Part shown: in pieces, positions 9,001 through 14,644 of the stretch
How positions within the stretch are numbered: position 1 is the first letter of the stretch
How the letters are laid out: each line of letters begins with the position of its first letter
Origin: Phoenicibacter sp963588595
GTDB taxonomy: Bacteria; Actinomycetota; Coriobacteriia; Coriobacteriales; Eggerthellaceae
Direction of reading: 5' to 3'
NCBI GenBank assembly: GCA_963588595.1
Contig: CAVAIA010000051.1
Location: 1 to 17,135 of the forward strand
DNA length: 17,135 bases
Made by a program: the position numbers and the translations under genes
The notes under the pieces: model-generated
The model's database searches: none
Seen by the model: only the letters and a program-made list of their open reading frames with translations
Told to the model about the DNA's origin: nothing

Positions 9001-12000
9001 GAATAAGGTTTATTATGCTATTTGGAGCTCGGAAGAAAACACTGTTATATTTGACACTCAAGGTGGATCTTGGGGAACTTCAGAGAATGGAATAAGAACT
9101 GGAAAAACAGGAGAGTCGTTCACGATTCCTTCCAATCCAACTCTAGACGGTTATGAGTTTGAAGGTTGGTATGACAGCCCAAGCGGCGGAAATCAAGTTT
9201 CAATTTCTGTCATTCCTGAGAAACAAACGGAGCTTTATGCTCATTGGAAGATTAAAGAGTATGAAACCACTTTAAATGCAAACGGCGGAACGATTGCAGG
9301 TGAGGATTCTAAGACCTACACAGGAGAGTTCGACACAAACATCGATTATGAAATTCCAACTCGATTGGGATATGTGTTTGCAGGCTGGAGCGCTTCGCAA
9401 ACAGGAGGAGAAAACCTTGGCAAATCAATAAAGATTGCAAAGGGAGAAAAGACTTATTATGCTGTTTGGGAGGCGATGAGCGTTAAGTTTGTCTTCGATG
9501 CCAATGGAGGTAAAATTTCAGATGGTGACTCTGCAACTCAAAAGACAACAAAGACGATCAATGGAAAAGCTGGCAACACTATAACTTTCAGCGCGCCAAC
9601 TCCAACGCGTGAAGGATACACTTTCGAAGGCTGGTTTGACAAGCCTGAAGGCGGAAGTGAAGTGACCATCCCTTCGACCTACCCGACAAACGATACTAAG
9701 CTATATGCCCATTGGAAGGGTGCTAGCATCAAGCTTTATCTAGACTTAAATGGCGGAAACATAGATGGAGACACGAGCAAAGTGTCTTTGCAAGGGCTTC
9801 TTGGAGACGAAGTGACCTACACAACTCCAACAAAGACTGGATATGTGTTTAAAGGGTTTAAGTTTGCGCAAGACGATGCTGACACAACAGCTAAGGTTAA
9901 CTTCACCTATCCAGCGACAACAGAGTCAACCTATTATGCTGTTTGGGCGGACGCCGAAGACACAACTGTAAACTTCAACACAATCAATGGAACTTATAGT
10001 GGTACTCAACCGACGACTTCTTTCTCAGGAAAAGCAGGAACTAAATTCACAACCCCTGCGGCTCCAACGAAGACCGGCTATGATTTCCAAGGATGGGCGC
10101 TAGACCCATATGCAACTAAAGCGGACGTTGCTGCATCAACTGAGATGACCTATCCAGAAACTTCAACCACCTACTATGCGCTTTGGACGAAGACAAAAGC
10201 TAAAGTGACGCTCAATGCAAATGGAGGGAAGTTTGCAGATGGGAATGCAACGAAGGCTTGCAATGGTGAGGTAGGTGACACTATTGAATATGAGGTTCCA
10301 ACAAGGGACAATTTTGCATTTGCTGGATGGTTAACTGAAGACAATGCGCTAGTTTATAACATTGTTTTGAGTGATGACAATAATGGCAAACAATATAAAG
10401 CGGTTTGGAAAGTTTCTATAACAAACGTCGTTTTCCTCGTTACAGGAGTATCAGTTTATGACGCAACGCAATATATGTCAGCTGTAACGGATGGAAAGTT
10501 TAAAGTTCCAACATCAACCCCAACGAGAACTGGCTACACCTTCGATGGTTGGTATGACGGACCTGGCGACGATGCAAAGAAATTGACCACTGCAGCGGGA
10601 AAATCTGTCACTGTGGCAACAGAAACCAAGACTGTTTATTACTCTCATTGGAAGGCTAATAAAACGAAACTTTCTTTGGATGGAAACTACACAGGAGCAT
10701 CTTCAACAGTGGTGTCTGGAATTGAGGGAGACACTGTTTCTTACACAACTCCAACAAGATCTGGCTACACATTCGAAGGATGGTCGACGAACAAGAACGC
10801 TATTTTTGGCGACTTGAAATTGATTTACCCAGCTCCTTCCTCAGACGGAAGTGCTATCAAATATTACGCAACTTGGTCAAAGCAAAAGCACTACTTTAAC
10901 TTTGAGACTGAGGGTGGAGTTATCAACCTAGAAGAGGGGTCTGGCAAATCTAATTTGACTCAAATTTATGGTGATGCGGGAGATTCTGTAACAGTGCCTG
11001 CCGATCCTGTTAGAGACAATTATCAATTTAAAGGATGGTATAGCCAAAGGGACGGAAAGGGAACTAAGCTTGCTAGCAACCCAACGATTCCTCTTGATAG
11101 CGACGTTACCTACTACGCATATTGGGTGAAAGTAAAGGGTGAGGTCACGTTAAAAGCGAATGGTGGATCCTATGCTTCAGCGGCGAACGCTAACGATGCA
11201 ACAACTTCAAAGAAATACACCGTTGAGTATGGAGATGACGTTCAATATGAGGTTCCAACAAAAGATGGATATGCCTTTGTTGGATGGTTAAAAGATGGAC
11301 TATCTGAAGAAGACTATGACCTTGTTTATGATCTCAAAATGGACTCAGATGTTGACGGTGCAAGCTATACAGCAACTTGGTCTGCTGACGTTGCAACTGT
11401 TGCATTTATAGCATCTGAGGCTGACAACGCTAGTGAATGCGACGTTGTTAGGCAAGGGCGTTTTGCAGCATTCTTCAAAGTTCCAACGGAGCCAAAGAAA
11501 GCGGGTTACACTTTTGAGGGTTGGTACACTCAAGCAGTTGGCGGAGATAAGCTAGACAAAAAAGCTGGCGACGACATGAAGTTTGACGTGTTGCAGCCAA
11601 ATGTCTATTATGCTCACTTCACAAGCAACTCAATTAAAGTGACGCTTGACGGCAATGGTGGAAATTTTGCAACAGGAGTAACTTCAACGTGCACTTTATC
11701 AAGCGACACTATTGATTTAACTGCTAATCCCACGTCCATTGATGTGACAGGAAAAACGGACGAACAGGTCAGCTATGTTGCTCCGGCGAGAGCAGGATAT
11801 ACGTTCTTAGGTTGGAATAAATCTGGCAATGCAACGGATGAAGTTGATCCCCCAATTGCAACTCTGACCTACCCAACAGCGAATGCGACTTATAAAGCTT
11901 GCTGGGAAGCTAACGTTGCGGACGTCACATTCATAGCTTGGGGAGGAGACGTTGTTAATGACGGAACTTCTGAAGCAACTGAATCAAAGACCTACACTGG

Positions 12001-14584
12001 CAGAACAGATCAAAATGTTCAATTTAGTAACGTTACAGCAACAAGAACAGGATATACTTTCGATGGATGGTATGCACTTCCTTCATACACCGATGTAACG
12101 TCCTTTGAGACAACCTTTGAGCCAGGATCGAAGACCTATTATGCTAAGTTCACTCCAACAAACATCTCACTTAACCTTGAGGCTAACGGAGGAAAATTCT
12201 TAGCATCTAGCACTTCAAGCATAAGTGGTAAATATGATCAAGAATGCATCTTCACGCTTCCAACAAGAGAAGGCTACACCCTTGCTGGTTGGTCGAACAA
12301 AGCTAATGCGACCGCTGAAGAAGCGCTGCCAGATCTTATCTTTGGACATGATATAGCTGTTAATGGTGCAACCTTATATGCAATTTGGGTTCCTGGTGCC
12401 ATCTCTGTTGAGTATGATGCTCAAGGAGGACAATTCGATGATGGTCAGGACAAGATAGCCGTTTCAGGTTTGGCAGAGGAGACTTATCAAATCCCAAGCA
12501 ACCCAACAAGAAAGGGTTATGAATTTAAGGGATGGTGGAGCTTGCCAAATGGCGGCGGTGAAGACATGTCAAGCGCTAATGTTTTCCCATCAACAACCTC
12601 ATGCACTTATTACGCGGCATGGGAGAAAAAGTCATTCACGCTCACTCTTGATGCTAACGGCGGCAAGTTTAGCGATTCAACGACGTCTAAGACAAAGACT
12701 GGGCTTTATGGCGACGATTTTGAATATACTGTTCCGACCAAAACAGGAAGGGCTTTTGCGGGCTGGAATGAAGACGGAACCGGAGACTCTGGAGATTTGA
12801 GACCTAAGTTCGACGAAGACACCGATGGTCAAACTTTGAAGGCTGTTTGGGTGATTGCCCAAACAGGGGTCGTGTTTATTGCAGTCGGAGCGGATGTTGA
12901 CGACACATCTACTCAATTTTCAGGCAGAATTGGAGAAACTTTTAAGGTGCCAGACGATCCAGTTAAGAGCGGAAATAAATTCTTAGGTTGGTATGATGCT
13001 CCAACTGGAGGAAATCGCCTAGATTCTGCGGCTGGCACGAGACTTACTTTCACCGAAAGCACTCCAAAAGCTTATTATGCTCACTTTGCGGAAGTGCAAA
13101 CAAATGTGACGCTTCATTCAAACAACGGAACTGACGAGAAACAAGAAGTTTCGGGCGTTGAAGGTCAATATGTAACCTACACAGCTCCTGAGAAGGATGG
13201 GTATAACTTCGTTGGTTGGTCAACTTCAAGCGAAACAGACAATGCTGAACTTGGACTCTATCCAACGTATCCTAAAGCAACAGAGGATGGATCTTCGATT
13301 GATTGGTATGCCGTTTGGAGCAAGAAGAACGTCAATTTGACCTTTGATGCTCAAGGTGGCATTTACTCCGATGACACTCAAGCTCTTGTTGTGAAAACAA
13401 GAGCTGATGATCCTTATGATCTTCCTGAAACTCCAACAAGAGTTGGACACACATTCCAAGGTTGGTTCACGGAGCCTGATGGTGAGGGAGAGATGTTGAC
13501 CGACACTCCAACAGGACCTATGGACAACACAACCTATTACGCATATTGGACTGCAAACGACATCCATGTTATCTTTGATGCGAATGGAGGAGTCTTTAAG
13601 AACCCAACCAGTCTCTCGGCTGAGCTTTCATCAGGTAGCCGTATTTCGAGAGATGGTCTCTATCAACAATTATTGACTTTTGACTTCCCTCAAAGGGACG
13701 GCTACACGTTCGTTGGGTGGAATGAGAGCGGAGACATCAACGACGAAGCTGCCATCTCATTGTTGTTCCCTGGAGAATCAACGACCTACAAAGCTGTTTG
13801 GAAGGCGCATGACATAAGGATTTCCTACACTTCTGGAGAAGGCGGAATCAACGGGGATTCTTCAAGCCAAATGGCAGCTTACGATGGTCACACCGATGAT
13901 CCTTTGAATTTCTCAATTCCAACAACTGAAGTTGAGGGTTATAACTTCCTCGGCTGGACAACATATGCTGGCTCTGATTATGTCGCAGAGACGCCAACTG
14001 CCTATCCAACAGAGGATGTTAACTACTATGCAATATTAAGAAAACAGCAAGTGACAGTGAACTTAAACGCTAATGGTGGAACTATAGATGGAGGAAATTC
14101 TAAATCCTATTCCGACCAATATGGTTTTGCTGTTGAATATGACACTCCAACAAGAGATGGATACTACTTCAAAGGTTGGGGAGCTTCTCAAAGCGGCGAT
14201 AGCCCTGATGCAACCTTAATGCTAACTTATGGAAAAGAGAGCGCTACGAGTGGAGCAACCCTCTACGCTCAATGGGAAGAGATTGTGGACTTAAATCCAG
14301 AGTTGCAAAATGTTAAAAACCAAATCGACGAAGCGAATGCAAGAGTTGCAAAATATAAAGACGATATTGCTAATTCTGAGATAGAAAAGCAAAACTTGAT
14401 CGATGCAATCAACAATTCGCTTGGGGGATTGTTCTTCGGAGCGATTCCAGGATGGGCGATCTTAGGACTTCTTTTGTTCTTGATATTGGCGATAATTTGC
14501 GGGTGCATGGCTTATAGAAATCGTCGCAACTACAAAAACGAAGAAGACAAGCTAGAAAAGTTCCAAAAGCAAGTGAAGGCATAG
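3008..14584 (+). CDS. Giant modular surface protein (adhesin-like) with 34 InlB B-repeats and a C-terminal TM anchor
   Basis: A 3858-residue exported protein without interruption. Order: n-region 1-30; signal peptide from M31 with cleavage likely after AFA (58|59); Ser/Thr-rich linker; HTHL and NRTLTSGTYYIN followed by a beta-helix-like VTLIFEDGAQL segment (about 150-215); Gly-rich head (about 225-553); Ig-like modules from YPIDECKIEL (583) with a YTGKAIVP...N element; He_PIG-like Ig domain (about 807-893, TAGMLPQGLTLDVNTGKIHG); CnaB/carboxypeptidase-regulatory-like domain (about 898-965, ESGNYAFNNVPGRP); a degenerate B-repeat (about 998-1072); 34 B-repeats (1073-3756); coiled coil (3763-3808); TM helix (3809-3833); 25-residue charged tail. 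InlB B-repeats are known from adhesins and internalins as rigid spacer or binding modules; a stalk that displays the Gly-rich head is inferred. There is no LPXTG and no enzyme motif that I can see. The ligand is unknown. It is followed 60 bp later by a paralogue. Confidence 0.93.
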   Translation: MGVEKNFIKKKDQSSSCCVLNDKVCGRRWLMKAFKSFVCVLLTISLSFSVSAEGIAFAAENVALPSAGQTNTESASSENTSVSETSETLQTRAAASLKDTRLESLGLQGTMFAISTTLSSSDNTIVVKDPYENISAAYGTHAFWEAKNPGHTHLESIANRTLTSGTYYINKNFSLDASSSTDSTFGLKIEGNVTLIFEDGAQLSAIGKNGESYSYMNEKFGETTGSTGGGAGIYVGSGSTLTLEGVGSIYAKGGSGSEAKNALRGHFWYLPKDNAFGVTTHSIDDEAMGGYGGGGAGGGGGAGAGIGTSGTDGADGGARTLYVDADTMIDVFGDNVIYGRHWIYGGFSGNNGSNSTSSDSAGRVIQRGNVSVTSISGTQPQNAAKEGANAGGSVDKTRVSMLYYDSKYPQGSTNNRNQNNDHWVWDGAGGGAGGSGGQAAAIGSGGVGGAGGGGGASGGKVWVDPNYWTGHSYALYGAGGGGGGAGRFGGKGGDGSEYKGMTNNCDGYDGGSATNTAGGAGNKMPFVKHYDYYSAQGGSGGSSTTAGTASNKSVFTVKPSLTSEANSSSFVVDGNETGTLILYPIDECKIELKDSDSATLKTVEYTENGETKKQIAYKATGKAVKPRVVITHVPTGTVVPTYAYTVEYSSNTNPGVNTAKITIKSSDGSEGATISDSTQTSYSEGTAQFDTNFSILRDVDDFTFEYSDYLTTSRPGLVSSTNEKPAYAYTGKAIVPTAIFRHNDNANYVVNETSGSTSAFVRIQANNVNVCGEKALDTLTVRDDGLWFKDSVGKQRQKKFSIITTATITSPSETYSDLVKGNEYEKQLACTCDNQDPYAQVAWRVTAGMLPQGLTLDVNTGKIHGTLESADSTQATITVATMAGDSAKITLKWTRVDISGLVQTSTATPSPSSNVSVVLTDASSGEVIQETKTNESGNYAFNNVPGRPRKVKIAFSTDFDSSGRPQKVTKVDGQSQSYKIFDLDSGGTSYEINATVTKASKVTFKVKDHASYVNNATTYSIYGYSGDTLTPATPLKIDKGWKIVRWEDADKNVPPSKFDDKDREYTAVFEEGQYTLHYDAQGGAKKDGTSYSDWTGSFYGGVSSDKTKCILPYQSPVLDGYKFKGWHVVGNESKTLESDTTYGDLVYDDDTINETTVVAKWELRNDIKVTLKANGTQTSPAKIDGKDEKQYTNKSTYDVIDYTTPTRAGYTFKGWSVKKTASEAVGDYAPEMTLVVPALDEDVTQLTYYAIWEANDIAVEFNTMEGQTTSTELEFNKKPGETYTTPEDPTREGYKFVGWFTSPNKNLDKYKASNLGVTPDEDVTYYAQWEAIETKVTLVANDATPAKQEDKGKFGESVEYTIPEKEGYTFVGWKVEGEDDDTAKYFVEHSTEDATYVAVFVKGTVRVVFNPNGGSFTEENETGIRRGAEGDTFTPPLNPTRSGYKFAGWKLNLDGTQSVTNSNKIPAKSVTYYAYWEKRDDIEVTLLAPGASELATQTKTGTFEELVDYGIPKKEGSAFIGWKLQGAADSTAICALTYPAENATYEAVWQEGAVSVIFNAAGGSWSDQDEDGLRVGTTGVSYDEPANPTRDGYEFKGWFTLPNGAGTQVTDFAFGDDETTILYAKWEAKDVTVTLDAGDGATPQTQSKVGKVGQEVTDWTTPTKTGYVFMGWKTTQSDASATFFPTFPTEDSTYVAYWKETNISVKLIANGGTFAGDEETLEFKGYTGASYADKIQTPTRAGYEFNGWWTLPVGGTKVDETSGLGTFPAKSKTIYAQWNPKTITVTLKAESATPSQQIKTGEYGAQIYDYETPVMADHTFVGWKLEGAEDSTAKMIVTYPEEDLTFEAVWQTGVNAVFFNPYGGTFTTYGEDGFRIGAYGATYKLPENPVRDGYKFAGWYDAPTGGNKITFDATPTFSSTAADVVYYAHWMTTKSTVVLMQNDGTDKVFEEWTDYCGEAVPYSIPTREGYSFVGWSEDAEADAGTFALTYPESSEQSENKVYYAIWSSEENTVIFDTQGGSWGTSENGIRTGKTGESFTIPSNPTLDGYEFEGWYDSPSGGNQVSISVIPEKQTELYAHWKIKEYETTLNANGGTIAGEDSKTYTGEFDTNIDYEIPTRLGYVFAGWSASQTGGENLGKSIKIAKGEKTYYAVWEAMSVKFVFDANGGKISDGDSATQKTTKTINGKAGNTITFSAPTPTREGYTFEGWFDKPEGGSEVTIPSTYPTNDTKLYAHWKGASIKLYLDLNGGNIDGDTSKVSLQGLLGDEVTYTTPTKTGYVFKGFKFAQDDADTTAKVNFTYPATTESTYYAVWADAEDTTVNFNTINGTYSGTQPTTSFSGKAGTKFTTPAAPTKTGYDFQGWALDPYATKADVAASTEMTYPETSTTYYALWTKTKAKVTLNANGGKFADGNATKACNGEVGDTIEYEVPTRDNFAFAGWLTEDNALVYNIVLSDDNNGKQYKAVWKVSITNVVFLVTGVSVYDATQYMSAVTDGKFKVPTSTPTRTGYTFDGWYDGPGDDAKKLTTAAGKSVTVATETKTVYYSHWKANKTKLSLDGNYTGASSTVVSGIEGDTVSYTTPTRSGYTFEGWSTNKNAIFGDLKLIYPAPSSDGSAIKYYATWSKQKHYFNFETEGGVINLEEGSGKSNLTQIYGDAGDSVTVPADPVRDNYQFKGWYSQRDGKGTKLASNPTIPLDSDVTYYAYWVKVKGEVTLKANGGSYASAANANDATTSKKYTVEYGDDVQYEVPTKDGYAFVGWLKDGLSEEDYDLVYDLKMDSDVDGASYTATWSADVATVAFIASEADNASECDVVRQGRFAAFFKVPTEPKKAGYTFEGWYTQAVGGDKLDKKAGDDMKFDVLQPNVYYAHFTSNSIKVTLDGNGGNFATGVTSTCTLSSDTIDLTANPTSIDVTGKTDEQVSYVAPARAGYTFLGWNKSGNATDEVDPPIATLTYPTANATYKACWEANVADVTFIAWGGDVVNDGTSEATESKTYTGRTDQNVQFSNVTATRTGYTFDGWYALPSYTDVTSFETTFEPGSKTYYAKFTPTNISLNLEANGGKFLASSTSSISGKYDQECIFTLPTREGYTLAGWSNKANATAEEALPDLIFGHDIAVNGATLYAIWVPGAISVEYDAQGGQFDDGQDKIAVSGLAEETYQIPSNPTRKGYEFKGWWSLPNGGGEDMSSANVFPSTTSCTYYAAWEKKSFTLTLDANGGKFSDSTTSKTKTGLYGDDFEYTVPTKTGRAFAGWNEDGTGDSGDLRPKFDEDTDGQTLKAVWVIAQTGVVFIAVGADVDDTSTQFSGRIGETFKVPDDPVKSGNKFLGWYDAPTGGNRLDSAAGTRLTFTESTPKAYYAHFAEVQTNVTLHSNNGTDEKQEVSGVEGQYVTYTAPEKDGYNFVGWSTSSETDNAELGLYPTYPKATEDGSSIDWYAVWSKKNVNLTFDAQGGIYSDDTQALVVKTRADDPYDLPETPTRVGHTFQGWFTEPDGEGEMLTDTPTGPMDNTTYYAYWTANDIHVIFDANGGVFKNPTSLSAELSSGSRISRDGLYQQLLTFDFPQRDGYTFVGWNESGDINDEAAISLLFPGESTTYKAVWKAHDIRISYTSGEGGINGDSSSQMAAYDGHTDDPLNFSIPTTEVEGYNFLGWTTYAGSDYVAETPTAYPTEDVNYYAILRKQQVTVNLNANGGTIDGGNSKSYSDQYGFAVEYDTPTRDGYYFKGWGASQSGDSPDATLMLTYGKESATSGATLYAQWEEIVDLNPELQNVKNQIDEANARVAKYKDDIANSEIEKQNLIDAINNSLGGLFFGAIPGWAILGLLLFLILAIICGCMAYRNRRNYKNEEDKLEKFQKQVKA
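3085..3090 (+). promoter_or_regulatory. Second, internal Shine-Dalgarno for an alternative start at 3098
   Basis: AAGGAG in GTGGAAGGAG lies 7 bases before an in-frame ATG at 3098. This is ideal spacing and would make the protein begin with MKAFKSFVCVLL, a standard signal peptide. The gene therefore carries two good ribosome-binding sites for long and short n-region forms. Confidence 0.5.
3680..4665 (+). other. Gly-rich head region of the giant surface protein
   Basis: Residues about 225-553 contain four glycine-dense blocks: GSTGGGAGIYVGSG, GGYGGGGAGGGGGAGAGIG, AGGGAGGSGGQAAAIG with GGVGGAGGGGGASGG, and YGAGGGGGGAGRFGGKGG. They are separated by aromatic, Asn- and His-rich segments such as HFWYLPK and NNDHWVWD. 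Motifs of the form (A)GIG.SG..GA.GG recur and also occur in the paralogue. It follows a predicted beta-strand-rich segment, so a beta-helix or glycine-rich layered fold is plausible. I know of no family name I can assign with confidence. Confidence 0.7.
5426..5902 (+). other. He_PIG-like Ig domain followed by CnaB/CarboxypepD_reg-like domain
   Basis: Residues about 807-893 carry the typical putative-Ig signature W.VTAG.LPQGL.LD..TGKI.GT. From about 898, ISGLVQT...VSVVLTDASSGEVIQETKTN with GNYAFNNVPG matches the pattern of carboxypeptidase-regulatory or CnaB-type beta-sandwich modules. Both are common as neck domains between a head and a repeat stalk in surface proteins. Boundaries are by eye. 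Confidence 0.65.
6224..14275 (+). repeat. 34 InlB B-repeat modules (17 B-A dimers) inside the giant gene
   Basis: Residues 1073-3756 divide into 34 modules averaging about 79 residues, each with the Listeria-Bacteroides repeat pattern (V.L.ANGG...G..G....P.PTR.GY.F.GW......YP....YYA.W). Odd modules are type B: PxNPTR with one extra residue before GY, GW followed mostly by F/Y/W, a following P.GG, and endings such as YYAHW or YYAYW. Even modules are type A: Y..PTR.GY.FVGW followed mostly by K/S/N/L, often a DxTA-like segment, and endings such as TYEAVW. The alternation holds from module 1 to 34. Copies are diverged at protein and DNA level, so this is not a recent VNTR. Modules 1-2 and 33 are the most divergent, and module 24 has an insertion. 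Confidence 0.92.
14294..14584 (+). other. Coiled coil, transmembrane anchor and charged tail of the giant protein
   Basis: After the last repeat, residues 3763-3808 (NPELQNVKNQIDEANARVAK...) form a likely coiled coil. The helix FFGAIPGWAILGLLLFLILA and onward (3809-3833) is a single membrane span, followed by AYRNRRNYKNEEDKLEKF and a basic end. The positive residues right after the span fit an inside tail. There is no LPXTG-type pentapeptide, so covalent sortase anchoring is not supported. Confidence 0.85.
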
Positions 14585-14631
14585 GCGATAAAAATGAGAG
14601 ACTTTAAAGAGATTGTTAAACAAATCAATTC

Positions 14632-14637
14632 AAGGAG
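14632..14637 (+). promoter_or_regulatory. Shine-Dalgarno deciding the start of the second surface protein
   Basis: AAGGAG lies 7 bases before the ATG at 14645. An upstream in-frame ATG at 14594 has no ribosome-binding site and would add 17 residues. I see no terminator or clear promoter in 14585-14644, so this gene is probably translated from the same mRNA as the giant gene. Confidence 0.75.
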
Positions 14638-14644
14638 CAAGAAA

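Noticed and set aside
6224..14275. Recent VNTR or assembly-collapse region
   Set aside because: All 34 modules are clearly diverged in protein and DNA, with no long identical copies, so neither recent expansion nor collapse is indicated.
3008..14584. Flagellar or catalytic function implied by the domain name Flg_new
   Set aside because: The repeat family name is historical. No flagellar or enzyme motif is visible, and the architecture is that of a surface stalk protein.
14594..14644. ATG at 14594 as the start of the second surface protein
   Set aside because: There is no ribosome-binding site in front of it, whereas 14645 has AAGGAG at 7 bases and matches the paralogue's ATGGG start.
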